Source of the DNA: an uncultured Pirellulales bacterium
GTDB lineage: Bacteria; Planctomycetota; Planctomycetia; Pirellulales; Thermoguttaceae
Length of the DNA: 64,000 bases
Reading direction: 5' to 3'
Assembly: GCA_938015445.1 (NCBI GenBank)
Contig: CALLPE010000041.1
Coordinates: 90,260-154,259, forward strand
The translations under genes were made by a program, and so were the position numbers. Positions 45,908 through 54,710 of the stretch are shown piece by piece (position 1 is the stretch's first letter; every line of letters begins with the position of its first letter). A model generated the notes under the pieces. It ran no database searches and was not told where the DNA came from. It saw only the letters and a program-made list of their open reading frames with translations.

Positions 45908-46846
45908 ATGTTGGCACAATCAACTGGTGTGGAGAAGATTGTTGTGATTCTTGCCTGGCTGGTCTTGCTGTGCACGCCGGCGCTGACGGCCGAGGGCACA
46001 TCCGCACAGTCGGCCCAGGGAATAGTCGCCGCCGGGGCAAAGCTGGAAAAGCTGGCCGATGGGTTCAAGTTCACCGAAGGCCCTGCCGCCGACGCCCAGG
46101 GCAACGTGCTGTTCACCGATCAGCCCAACGATCGCATTCTCAAATGGAGCGTCGACGGCAAGCTATCGACTTTCTTAGAGCCGGCCGGACGATCCAACGG
46201 GCTGTGCTTCGATGGCCAGGGCAATCTGTGGGCGTGTGCCGACGAGCGCAACGAGCTGTGGGTCATCGACCCGTCGGGGAAGCACACCGTGGTGGTCAAG
46301 GATTTTGAAGGCAAGCTGCTAAACGGCCCCAACGACGTCTGGGTCGCCCCCGGCGGCGGCGTGTATTTCACTGACCCATTCTACAAACGTCCGTATTGGA
46401 AACGCGGCCCCAAAGAGCAACCGGTGGAAGGCGTGTATTATCTGTCGCCGGACCGCAAAACGCTGGTGCGCGTGATAGACGACCTTCAGCAGCCCAACGG
46501 CATCATTGGCACGCCCGACGGCAAAACGCTGTATGTGGCCGACATCCGTGCCGGCCGTACCTACGCTTACGACATCCAAGACCACGGCAAACTAGCCAAC
46601 AAGCGCCTGTTTTGCCAACTGGGTTCCGACGGCATGACCATCGACAACGAAGGCAACGTGTATCTGACTGGTAAGGGCGTGACGGTGTTCGACCCGACGG
46701 GCAAGAAGATCGAACACATCGACGTCCCCGAGCCGTGGACGGCCAACGTGTGCTTTGGCGGCAAGGACGGACACCTGCTGTTCATCACTGCCTCCAAGGC
46801 GGTGTATGGGCTGAAAATGCGCGTGAGGGGCGTCGGCAGCCAATGA
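45908..46846 (+). CDS. Exported SMP-30/gluconolactonase-family lactonase
   Basis: A 312-residue six-bladed propeller enzyme with a signal peptide (ending LTAEG, about residue 30). Metal and site residues: Glu in FKFTEGPAADAQGNVLFTD, Asn in LNGPNDVWVAPGGGVYFTDP, Asn in QQPNGIIGTPDGKTLYVAD, Asp in GSDGMTIDNEGNVYLTG. Compared with the cytoplasmic copy at 30277-31128 it is exported, so the two probably act on different pools. The ATG at 45908 was chosen over the one at 45884 because AAAGGG lies 5 bases upstream. It likely forms an operon with the next gene, 79 bases on. Confidence 0.88.
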   Translation: MLAQSTGVEKIVVILAWLVLLCTPALTAEGTSAQSAQGIVAAGAKLEKLADGFKFTEGPAADAQGNVLFTDQPNDRILKWSVDGKLSTFLEPAGRSNGLCFDGQGNLWACADERNELWVIDPSGKHTVVVKDFEGKLLNGPNDVWVAPGGGVYFTDPFYKRPYWKRGPKEQPVEGVYYLSPDRKTLVRVIDDLQQPNGIIGTPDGKTLYVADIRAGRTYAYDIQDHGKLANKRLFCQLGSDGMTIDNEGNVYLTGKGVTVFDPTGKKIEHIDVPEPWTANVCFGGKDGHLLFITASKAVYGLKMRVRGVGSQ

Positions 46847-46925
46847 GGACGGCGCCGGCAGCACAGCTATTTAGCGACGCGAGAGGGCGGCAAAGCCACG
46901 TAGCCACGCCATACGTGAGAAGACC

Positions 46926-48896
46926 ATGAAACGCATGTTTCACCCGTGGCCGATCTGGGCAGCAGCAGTTTGCATCTCGCTTGCGCAACTGGCCGCTGCC
47001 GGCGAGCCGGCCGATCGGGTCATCCGGCTGCCAGACGGTTCGGTGCGCGTGCGGCCCTTGCCGGTACCCGAGGAATTGCGCAACCCATGGCCAGCGCAAT
47101 GGGAAGAAGAGTTTTGGCGGCGGGCCAATCATGCCATCAGGCATTTCGACACCGGCGGCAAAGGCCGTTACGGAAACACCTTCTTCGAAAACGAAAAGGC
47201 TTCTTATCCCAAGGCGATGTTCGATTTTCTGGCCGGACATCGCCAACCGGCGCTGAAGTATCTTCAGGAGGAAGACGTACAGGCCGGCAGTTGGCACAAG
47301 CACACCGCAGGCATCGACTACTACGCCTGTTTCACGCTGAAAGGACAGATGCGCAAGTATTTTTTCTTCGGGCAGTATCTCGACCCGAATTATCGGCGAC
47401 GCATGTACGATGGTGCAAAAGCCTGGACCGCCACCGATCCGCTGGAGCAGCCGCATCCTGTCTTCGGCAAGGGCAAAGGCGGCGCCGGCTGGGGACCGGA
47501 CGTCAAAGGCGCGTGCGTAGACGTGCGCAGCACCGACAACCTGCGGGCGATGCGGGAAACGTCGGTGTATCTGATGGCCGAGGAAACCGGCAACGAGCCT
47601 ACCCGGCTCTTGTACAAACAGCGACTTGCCGATTACGTGATTTCGCTTTACCACGTGGGCATGAGCGAGTGGGACTCCGAGAACTATCACACCCACACCA
47701 TCGCCCCCTATTTGAACCTGTACGACTTCGCCAAAGACCCCGAAGTCAAACGCCTGGCCAAGGCGGCGCTGGATTGGCTCTGTGCGGCCGGGGCGGTGAA
47801 ATACTATCGGGGAGGTTTCGGCGGCCCCAGCATGCGCGATTACGGCAGCGGAAACGTGGTGTTCGGCGCTGGGGCGTCGCACATGTTAGCGCTGTGGTTC
47901 GGCGACACGGCGGTCGACGACCCCGAGCCGCATTACGACGACGTTCACGCCATTACCAGCGCCTACCGACCGCCGCAAGCGGTCGTGCACCTGGCGCGGA
48001 AGAACTTCGCGCGGCCCGTCGAGCTGCTCAACACCAAACCCCTCTACGCCCATTGGCGCACGGCGGAAGACAGCCGTGCCCCGCGATTCTGGGAAACGCT
48101 GTACTTCGGCCAGACCTTTCAATTGGGCAGCCTGGTTTCCCGCGGCGACGAAAGCCTGCTGGATATGTGCCGGCCAATGAGCCTGATGGCCTACAACAGC
48201 CGACGCGGGGTGGATTACTTCGTCGCAAGCACCAACAAGCCGGGCGAGCACGCGCTGAAACGCACCGGCGATCAGATCGGCCAGTATCGCAACTTGCTAA
48301 TATGGCTGCGGCCGGCACGACCGGCGGAAACATTCTACTTCCAGTGGCCCCAGTCGGCAGCCGTGCAAAAACTCGATGACATCACATTCGTGAAGCTGGA
48401 AAAGACATGGCTGGCGATTTGGCCAATCCGCTTGGAGCCGCTCAACCCGTGGCAGGCGGAAGGCAAACTGGCCGAGCGCTACCACCACGAGTCGTTTTGC
48501 GCTGCGGCGACCACGGGCCACAGCTACGCAGGCTTCGCCCTTCAGGTAGGCGAAGAGCCAGCCGATGGCAGCTTCGAGCAGTTTGCGGCCCGGGTTACCG
48601 CCGGCAGCAAACTGACGCTGACGAAGCTCGACAAAGGCGAAGTCACGCTCATCAGCCACCAAGGCCATAAACTGACATTGGTCCACAACCGCCAGAACGA
48701 TTTGCCGCACCTGTTCCGCCACGACCAAGATCATCAGTGGGAGAAAAACTTCGACATCTACAAACCGCTGGACGCAGACGGTCCGATCTGCCTGGGATGG
48801 CGCAGGGGGACTTTGCGCGTCACTGCGGGCGGTCAGATGTTCCAGTGCACAGTGACAGTTGAAGGAAAAGTGTCTTTCGGCACGCAGCCAAACTGA
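46926..48896 (+). CDS. Exported alpha-toroid plus beta-sandwich protein (polysaccharide-lyase-like)
   Basis: A 656-residue protein with a signal peptide (1-25, ending LAAAGE). Residues about 60-320 are helical, with RETSVYLMAEETGNEPTRLLYKQRLADYV and SEWDSENYHTHTIAPYLNLYDFAKDPEVKRLAKAALDWL, as in (alpha/alpha) toroid lyases and hydrolases. The second half, 330-655, is beta-rich (GGPSMRDYGSGN, YNSRRGVDYFVASTNKPGEH, TGHSYAGFALQVGE, LTLVHNRQNDLPHLFRHDQ). Tyr, His and Asn residues suitable for a lyase site occur in SENYHTHT, but I cannot prove catalysis. Following an exported lactonase, it fits breakdown of an acidic polysaccharide. The start ATG at 46926 is preceded by GAGAAGACC. Confidence 0.65.
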   Translation: MKRMFHPWPIWAAAVCISLAQLAAAGEPADRVIRLPDGSVRVRPLPVPEELRNPWPAQWEEEFWRRANHAIRHFDTGGKGRYGNTFFENEKASYPKAMFDFLAGHRQPALKYLQEEDVQAGSWHKHTAGIDYYACFTLKGQMRKYFFFGQYLDPNYRRRMYDGAKAWTATDPLEQPHPVFGKGKGGAGWGPDVKGACVDVRSTDNLRAMRETSVYLMAEETGNEPTRLLYKQRLADYVISLYHVGMSEWDSENYHTHTIAPYLNLYDFAKDPEVKRLAKAALDWLCAAGAVKYYRGGFGGPSMRDYGSGNVVFGAGASHMLALWFGDTAVDDPEPHYDDVHAITSAYRPPQAVVHLARKNFARPVELLNTKPLYAHWRTAEDSRAPRFWETLYFGQTFQLGSLVSRGDESLLDMCRPMSLMAYNSRRGVDYFVASTNKPGEHALKRTGDQIGQYRNLLIWLRPARPAETFYFQWPQSAAVQKLDDITFVKLEKTWLAIWPIRLEPLNPWQAEGKLAERYHHESFCAAATTGHSYAGFALQVGEEPADGSFEQFAARVTAGSKLTLTKLDKGEVTLISHQGHKLTLVHNRQNDLPHLFRHDQDHQWEKNFDIYKPLDADGPICLGWRRGTLRVTAGGQMFQCTVTVEGKVSFGTQPN

Positions 48897-48916
48897 CGAT
48901 CGCCGCAGGTAAGGAT

Positions 48917-49087
48917 GGCGCCGACTTGCCGCACGGCTCAGTTTCTTGCCGGCCACGCGTTGGTGGTCGCGCCGACTTGCTACCCGGCCCGACTTGTGCG
49001 CAGCACAGCCATTGCTAGCGAAAGTCGGCGCGAAGCGACAGCGAAACATAGCGCAGGGCGACAGCGAAAGTCAGCGCAGGGGGCGAC
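48917..49087. repeat. 23-25 base repeats with inverted CGCGCCGACTT elements
   Basis: Three units start at 49017, 49040 and 49063 (23, 23 and 25 bases), each beginning AGCGAAA and ending GCGAC. To their left, GCGCCGACTTGC occurs at 48919-48930 and 48969-48980, and GCCCGACTTG at 48988-48997. CGCGCCGACTT (48968-48978) pairs as an inverted copy with AAGTCGGCGCG (49022-49032). The whole patch is between the lyase-like gene and the small membrane-anchored gene. Confidence 0.7.
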
Positions 49088-49130
49088 AATCGCCCTCTCG
49101 CCTCCCCAGAAACAGTAACCCAACTATCAC

Positions 49131-49733
49131 ATGAGCAAACGCCAAGAGAGCACACCTAACGCATCGCGCACTGTGGGGCGTTCCTGGGTAAGCGATCCAC
49201 GGGTGACTGTGGCGCTGTGCCTGTTAGTGGCGGCGGCTTCGGTACTGGCGCTGGTGGCCTTTTTCCCCAGCAGCAGCCAGGTTGGTTCCAACAACCGGCG
49301 ACGAACCGACCACGCCGTTTCGGCCGGCCGGGAAGGGATGACGTCAGACAGCGGTATCGGCGGCCAACAGGAAAAGCAAGCGGACGACTCCGGCGTGCCG
49401 ACAAGTAGATCGTCCGGGCAGGCCGATCCACAAGTGCTGCTGGGAGTGTGGAATCGGCCCGGTGAAACCTATTTCCTGGAGATCCGTCGCTGGCACAGCG
49501 ACGGCACGCTGGAAGCCGTCTATTTCAATCCCCGCCCGATAAACGTGGCCAAAGCCACTTGGCGTCGGCAAGGCGCAGGCCTGCAAGTGACTGTGGAACT
49601 GCGCGACGTGGGCTACCCCGGCTCCACCTACAACCTTGCCTACCAGCCGGAGCACGACATTCTTGCCGGCGAGTATTTTCAAGCCGGCACTGGGGCTACC
49701 TATCGGGTGGAGTTCGTCCGAGTAAAGCGGTAA
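49131..49733 (+). CDS. Membrane-anchored small protein with lipocalin-like C-terminal half
   Basis: A 200-residue protein with a membrane helix at about 26-46 (VTVALCLLVAAASVLALVAFF), a polar Ser/Gly/Arg/Asp linker to about 100, and a beta-rich C-terminal part (about 101-200) starting LLGVWNRPGETYFLEIRRWHSDGTLEAVYFNPRPI and ending GTGATYRVEFVRV. This pattern recalls small lipocalin-like binding domains; the match is by eye and weak. It is isolated, with its 3' end 72 bases from the convergent trkA gene. The ATG follows no clear ribosome site. Confidence 0.6.
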   Translation: MSKRQESTPNASRTVGRSWVSDPRVTVALCLLVAAASVLALVAFFPSSSQVGSNNRRRTDHAVSAGREGMTSDSGIGGQQEKQADDSGVPTSRSSGQADPQVLLGVWNRPGETYFLEIRRWHSDGTLEAVYFNPRPINVAKATWRRQGAGLQVTVELRDVGYPGSTYNLAYQPEHDILAGEYFQAGTGATYRVEFVRVKR

Positions 49734-49804
49734 ACGGCGCGCTGTGGGGAATATGCGCAAAAGCTCGCCGCCGCCAAGTCGGTCGCTGCGCCGTTTCCCA
49801 GCGA

Positions 49805-50470
49805 TCAGCTTAGTTCCCGCAGTCGGTTCAGGCCCTCTTGTTTGCCCACCACCAGCAGCACTTGATCGCTGGTCAGCCTTGCGTCGGCGTTGGGAAGCAC
49901 ATCCAGCTTACCGGTCAGGGCGTCTTTGATGCCCAGCACGTGTACGCCGTAACGTTGCCGCAATTTCGCTTCGGCCAGCGTGTGGCCGGACAACGATTCC
50001 GGTACGGCAAGCTCTACCACGCTGTGCTCTGGGTCGATGGGGATGTAGTCGAGAAAATTAGGCCAGGTCATGCGATCGGCCAGTTCCCGGGCGACCTCGA
50101 TTTCCGGAAACACCACACGCTCGACCCCCAAGTGCTGAAGCAGCTTGCCGTGCTCCACCGTCACTCCCTTGACCACTATTCGCCGCGCGCCCAGCTCTTT
50201 GCAATGCAGTGCGGCCAGCAGCGACCGCGCAATGTCGTTGCCCAGGCTGATGAACACTGCATCGGCTTCGTCCAGCGACAACTGGCTCAATAAGTCGCGA
50301 TCGGTAGCGTCGCCGATGATGCCTTCGTACAGGTAGTCCCGCAGCAACTCCACCTGTTCTTCGTTGTCGTCCACGCCCGTAACGTGACAATGATTCTCGT
50401 GCAACCGCTGCGCCAGCGCGGTGCCGAACGTCCCCAATCCCAGAACCACAAACCTCTTTGTGGCAGCCAT
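49805..50470 (-). CDS. trkA: Potassium uptake regulatory subunit TrkA
   Basis: A 221-residue cytoplasmic RCK protein that binds NAD(H) and gates the TrkH channel. The RCK-N domain has VVLGLGTFGTALAQRLHENHCHVTGVDDNEEQVELL, then DEADAVFISLGNDIARSLLAALHCKELGARRIVVKG. The RCK-C domain starts at about residue 135 (VVELAVPESLSGHTLAEAKLRQRYGVHVLGIK). The length of a single RCK unit (about 220) matches the short TrkA/KtrA type, whereas the E. coli protein is a double unit of 458. It starts 4 bases after the trkH stop, so the two are translated together. Confidence 0.92.
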   Translation of the reverse strand: MAATKRFVVLGLGTFGTALAQRLHENHCHVTGVDDNEEQVELLRDYLYEGIIGDATDRDLLSQLSLDEADAVFISLGNDIARSLLAALHCKELGARRIVVKGVTVEHGKLLQHLGVERVVFPEIEVARELADRMTWPNFLDYIPIDPEHSVVELAVPESLSGHTLAEAKLRQRYGVHVLGIKDALTGKLDVLPNADARLTSDQVLLVVGKQEGLNRLRELS

Positions 50471-50474
50471 GATT

Positions 50475-51854
50475 TCACCCGATCAACGGCTTTTCCGAGA
50501 CGTATTGTAAATCCCTATATCGCTCGCTTTGAGAAACAGCGGCGAAAACAGAGATCGGGCCTAGTCGGCCCAAAAACATCACCAACACGATTATCAACCG
50601 GCTGGGTGTAGACAGCCTGGTAGTAGCGCCGGTGCTGAGCCCCACAGTGCCCGCGGCCGATACCACCTCGAAGGTTGTGTCCAGAAACCGACCGCCCGCT
50701 TCCAGGTGCCCCACGAACCGCTCTTCCAGTCCCAATACGCACATCACCGCCAAGGCCACCACCACGGTATAGACCAAGACTGTGGCGGTGGCTTGACCGA
50801 AAACGACCTGCGGGATGGTGCGGCGGAAAACGCTGACCTGGGAACGCCCGCGGAACAATGCCCACACGCGCAGCACCAGCACAGCCACTGTCGATACCTT
50901 GAATCCGCCGCCGGTCGAGCACGGACATGCCCCGATCAACATCAGCAGAATCACCAGAAACAGGCTGGCGGTGGTCATGCTCGCCACCGGCACGGAATTG
51001 AAGCCGGCCGTTCGTGGCGTGACCGCCTGGAAAAATGCCGTCAGCAGGCGTTGCCACCAGGGCATTTCGGCCAGCAGGTTATCCCATTCCAGGGCAATCA
51101 GGGCCAGCGTGCCGCCGATGACCAGCACACTTGTGCCCAGTAGCGCCAGCCGGGTGTGCAGTCGCAGCCGGTCCCACATCTGCCGCCATGTGCCGTGCCA
51201 GTTGGTGTGCAAATCGGTAATGACCGGAAAGCCCAACCCGCCGGTGATAATCAGCCCGGCAATAGTCAGCAGCACTACCGGATCGGCTCCGAATTGGACG
51301 AGACTGTCGTCGAAAACCGAGAAACCGGCATTGCAAAACGCCGATACCGAGTGAAATAGCGCATACCAAGCAGCCTGGTGCGGCGGGAACTCGAACAACC
51401 ACCGGACGAACAAGATGGCGAAGCCGATCGCCTCGATGGTCAAGGAAAAGCGCAGCACCTCGCGCAGCAACGCAGCCAGTTGCGGCTGCGGCGCCTCAAC
51501 GCCGATGGTCTCCGCGGCAGCCGTCCGAGAACGCAAACCGCGGCCAGCACCGATGCGAAATGTGATGTACGTGGTGACGGTGATTATCCCGATGCCGCCA
51601 AGCTGTATCAGCAGCAATATCGCCACCTGTCCGATCCACGAAAAGTCGTTGCCCGTCGAGCGAACCGTCAGGCCTGTGACGCATATCGCGCTGGTGGCGG
51701 TAAACAGTGCATCTACCGGGGAGATAGGCGGACGGCCCTCGGCCCTGCACATCGGGCTGGCCAACACGGCTGCGCCCAGTAAGATTCCCAAGGCGTAGCA
51801 AAAGAACGAAGCCCTGGCAGGAAACTTTCTCAGCGAGCCTGCAAACTTAGCCAT
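50475..51854 (-). CDS. trkH: Potassium uptake channel subunit TrkH
   Basis: A 459-residue membrane protein with about ten helices and four pore loops of the Trk/Ktr/HKT family. The filter-loop regions are TSAICVTGLT, SVSAFCNAGF, AVTPRTAGFN and SAAGTVGLS, each with the conserved glycine. It moves potassium (or sodium) inward and is controlled by the TrkA partner encoded 4 bases downstream. The start at 51854 has AAGGA about 7 bases upstream. A long leader (471 bases) precedes it. Confidence 0.92.
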   Translation of the reverse strand: MAKFAGSLRKFPARASFFCYALGILLGAAVLASPMCRAEGRPPISPVDALFTATSAICVTGLTVRSTGNDFSWIGQVAILLLIQLGGIGIITVTTYITFRIGAGRGLRSRTAAAETIGVEAPQPQLAALLREVLRFSLTIEAIGFAILFVRWLFEFPPHQAAWYALFHSVSAFCNAGFSVFDDSLVQFGADPVVLLTIAGLIITGGLGFPVITDLHTNWHGTWRQMWDRLRLHTRLALLGTSVLVIGGTLALIALEWDNLLAEMPWWQRLLTAFFQAVTPRTAGFNSVPVASMTTASLFLVILLMLIGACPCSTGGGFKVSTVAVLVLRVWALFRGRSQVSVFRRTIPQVVFGQATATVLVYTVVVALAVMCVLGLEERFVGHLEAGGRFLDTTFEVVSAAGTVGLSTGATTRLSTPSRLIIVLVMFLGRLGPISVFAAVSQSERYRDLQYVSEKPLIG

Positions 51855-52325
51855 GCCCTAATCCTTCGAGCCGGCCGTGCCACCCCAATCCTGCAAGACC
51901 AAAGTGTGGGCACCTGAGTTGTACATAGATGGCTGGCACGTGGGACGGCTGGCTTGTCCAGCCAGGAGCAGCGCCAGCTCGACTATCCGCATCCTCAGCA
52001 GCGACGGTTACACACCGCCAGCACCAGCACTGCCGGAAAAGGCGGGGGCGCAACGCAAGCATCCTACCAACGCTCATTCGGTTGCAGTGCAGATCGCGCC
52101 GAAAAACGCCGACGGCGCAATCCAAGCATCCCACTGTAACGGCAGCGCGATGCAAACAATCTTCCGCTCCCGCGGTATCGATACAAACCGACTCACACGC
52201 AAAACCAAGCATTTTAACATCGGCCTAGTCCACCGAGCAGGCCAGCAATGATTAGCACGACTGGCACGATTTTTGCAGCGGCGATGAAAACGACCGGCAG
52301 CGGGAACAGCCCCGAAGGCATCGCC
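51855..52325. other. Leader region of trkH with a hairpin and a split direct repeat
   Basis: No gene is visible. GGCTGG-CTTGT-CCAGCC (51947-51963) forms a clean hairpin about 95 bases upstream of trkH. A direct repeat of about 30 bases (GAAAA..GCGCAA..CAAGCATCC) occurs at 52036-52064 and 52101-52131, with a further CAAGCATT at 52206-52213. Confidence 0.5.
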
Positions 52326-53516
52326 CTATTGCAATGGGCGGCAAAACTTCACGCAAACCGGTGCGCCCAGCTTGATCTCCACCCCAGTTGGCCTCAACGC
52401 CCCATTCGACCGGTCGATGCGAAATACCACCACATTGTGGGAATCCTGGTTGGCCGCCAGCAAGTACACGCCAATCGGGTCCAAGCCGAAGTTTCGCGGC
52501 GTGCGTCCGCCTGTCGATTGATGGCCCGTGCGGCTCAGCTTGCCGCTTTCCGGGTCGATGGCGAAGATGGCGATACTGTCGTGTCCACGGTTCGAAGCGT
52601 ACAAGAAATCTCCCGACGGATGCACGTGAATATCGGCGGTCGTGTTGTCGCCGGAAAAGCCTTCCGGCAGAGTACCGATGGTCTGAATAGCCTTCAAAAT
52701 GCCTCTTTCAGCGTTGTAGGCGAACACGGTCACAGTCGAGTCAAGCTCGTTTACCACGTATGCCAGACGTCCGTTGGGATGGAAGGCAAAATGCCGCGGC
52801 CCAGCGCCCGGGTGCAATTCGGCATGCGGTGGATCGTTGGCCGTTAGTTTTCCCTCCTGCGCGTCAAAACGATAGATGAATACCTTGTCGCAACCCAAAT
52901 CGGGCGCAAAAGCGAATCGGTTGGCACCGTCCACGTAGATCGAGTGGGCATGCGGACCTTGCTGCCGCTTGGGATTGACGCTAGAGCCTACGTGCCGGAT
53001 GACCGAAGTGGCTTCCCCAAGCGAGCCATCTGGCTTGATCGGCAGACACGCCACGCTGCCGCTGCCGTAATTGGCCACCAGCACGTATCGGCCGGTTCGA
53101 TCCACCGACACGTGGCATGGGCCTGCACCGCCGGAGGACTGCTGATTAAGTAGTTTCAAATTGCCCGTCCGGTCGATGGTAAAAGCGCTGACGGCCCCGC
53201 CCTTGCCGCCCGCACCGTACAGCTCGCCCACTGCGTAAAGCCACGGCCTGGCTGGATGTATGTCTAGAAACGAAGGGTTCGATGTCTCGGCAACGAGTAC
53301 CGGCTCGGCCAGCTTGCCGGTGGCCATGTCCAGCTCGCTGCGGTAGATTCCCTTGCTTGCGCCCCGGGTATAGGTGCCCAAATACACCCAGTATTTCGCT
53401 GGAGGCTGCGCTTGTGGCTGAGCAGCTTGCGATTGGCAGACCGGCGGCAACAACGTCGGCAACAACCACGACAGCGCAGCCACACAGCAAAACAGCGTTT
53501 TCCACAAAGCACTCAT
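52326..53516 (-). CDS. Exported YbhE-type lactonase (seven-bladed propeller, 6-phosphogluconolactonase-like)
   Basis: A 396-residue protein with a signal peptide (1-31, SWLLPTLLPPVCQSQAA). The propeller pattern of the lactonase/Pgl (YbhE) family is clear: YLGTYTRGASKGIYRSELDMATGKL, NPSFLDIHPARPWLYAVGEL, GPCHVSVDRTGRYVLVANYGSGSV, HAHSIYVDGANRFAFAPDLGCDKVFIYRFD, GAGPRHFAFHPNGRLAYVVNELDSTVTVF, TADIHVHPSGDFLYASNRGHDSIAIF, TPRNFGLDPIGVYLLAANQDSHNVVVF. The cytoplasmic relative hydrolyses 6-phosphogluconolactone; an exported copy probably acts on another lactone. It is the third lactonase-type gene in the window. Confidence 0.88.
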   Translation of the reverse strand: MSALWKTLFCCVAALSWLLPTLLPPVCQSQAAQPQAQPPAKYWVYLGTYTRGASKGIYRSELDMATGKLAEPVLVAETSNPSFLDIHPARPWLYAVGELYGAGGKGGAVSAFTIDRTGNLKLLNQQSSGGAGPCHVSVDRTGRYVLVANYGSGSVACLPIKPDGSLGEATSVIRHVGSSVNPKRQQGPHAHSIYVDGANRFAFAPDLGCDKVFIYRFDAQEGKLTANDPPHAELHPGAGPRHFAFHPNGRLAYVVNELDSTVTVFAYNAERGILKAIQTIGTLPEGFSGDNTTADIHVHPSGDFLYASNRGHDSIAIFAIDPESGKLSRTGHQSTGGRTPRNFGLDPIGVYLLAANQDSHNVVVFRIDRSNGALRPTGVEIKLGAPVCVKFCRPLQ

Positions 53517-53844
53517 GTCCGTCTCTCCGACAAAAGGCGATTACAATAAGGTTGCGCCATTACGCAGTAGCTCCACGTCGATCGACTGCGCCAAGCATTG
53601 TCGGTCACGGACACTACCGATTTCAATAGGCGAAGCCCAAAACCAGCTCAACTGGCAAACTGCAAGCACTACAAGCCGCCGGTGACCTTCCCAAGGCAGT
53701 GGCCAAGCGCTATGGAACTCTGGGATTTAAATAAGCATTGCCATGTTTTAGCTCTTCCCGGTTTCAGCCATTCCGGCGGTCGTGCAACGCCAGCTCGGTC
53801 GCACCGGTTCGGCAAACGACGCCAATTGGCCCCTCGGGCAATCG
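53517..53844. other. Gap between the M50 protease and the lactonase gene
   Basis: These 328 bases hold no gene that I can support and no clear repeat. I see no terminator-type hairpin. Confidence 0.4.
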
Positions 53845-54588
53845 CTAGGCTTGCTGCAATGCTTGGTAATTGTTCACCGCCAGCCAACCGAAGAGCAAAC
53901 CCAGAAACAATCCGTTGCCAAATCCCAGTTTCACCACGGCAGTCACAGCTACCACCACAGCCACGACTACCGAGATGACCAGGGCCTTTCGCAGACCGTC
54001 CCTGGGGTCGAACCTCGTCAGCAGCGCCCGAGCGATTTGACCACCGTCCAACGGTAATACCGGCAAAAGATTGAGGAACCCATAAGCGACGGTCACGAAT
54101 AGCATGTCGTAGAGGAACTTGGCGAACAACGGGGACATACCACCGGGGTCGAATACGGGAAACACCAGCGGCCAAAAGGGCACGTGGAGGATCACCGCCC
54201 GCCCAGAGGCCAGAATAGCCGCCACGATAACTCCGGCTGCCAGGAAGCCAGCCGCCGGGCCAGCCGCCGAAACCATGATCTGCTGAATCCACTGCGGCCC
54301 CAAACGTCGGTATGCCGTCCTTGGGCCGTGGCCGGTCAGCCCACCGAAGCCGTACAACACTATCCAAGGCTGGTGTCCCAGGCCGCGCAGGAGTGCCGCA
54401 TGGCCCAGCTCATGTATCAGAATGCCTATAAAGAATGCAGTGATCCAAGCTAAGTTTTCGCGCAGCCCGGCGGTGGTCAGCGGTCCGAGTACCAGACCGA
54501 TCAGCCAAAAAAACGGATGAACCCGAACTGGTATGCCAAAAAGCCAGAATTTCAATTCGCCCGGAGTGGGGGCCGGCTCATAAAACAT
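53845..54588 (-). CDS. M50 (site-2-protease family) membrane metalloprotease
   Basis: A 247-residue membrane protein with five or six helices. The zinc motif HELGH is at 59-63 within a helix (FFIGILIHELGHAALL), and the third ligand Asp lies in LPLDGGQ near residue 180. It cleaves substrates inside or near the membrane. The N-terminus FWLFGIPVRVHPFFWLIG is that of the rhomboid-like short M50 proteins of this phylum. There is no PDZ or CBS domain, so it is a minimal member. It is isolated between the lactonase and an exported-protein gene, all minus strand. Confidence 0.9.
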   Translation of the reverse strand: MFYEPAPTPGELKFWLFGIPVRVHPFFWLIGLVLGPLTTAGLRENLAWITAFFIGILIHELGHAALLRGLGHQPWIVLYGFGGLTGHGPRTAYRRLGPQWIQQIMVSAAGPAAGFLAAGVIVAAILASGRAVILHVPFWPLVFPVFDPGGMSPLFAKFLYDMLFVTVAYGFLNLLPVLPLDGGQIARALLTRFDPRDGLRKALVISVVVAVVVAVTAVVKLGFGNGLFLGLLFGWLAVNNYQALQQA

Positions 54589-54710
54589 GTTTGCTTCTTG
54601 ATGCGCGCAACAGCTTCGATGTTTGCGAGAAACGTTATTCCACCGTTTAGGCGATTGTCGGCGTGCAAGTGTTTCTCAATGTTCGGGTAATTTTCAGTTT
54701 GTGGCGCTTT

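Noticed and set aside
46946..48379. 477-codon plus-strand frame inside the lyase-like gene
   Set aside because: Arg/Ala-rich shadow of the 46926-48896 gene, which has the signal peptide.
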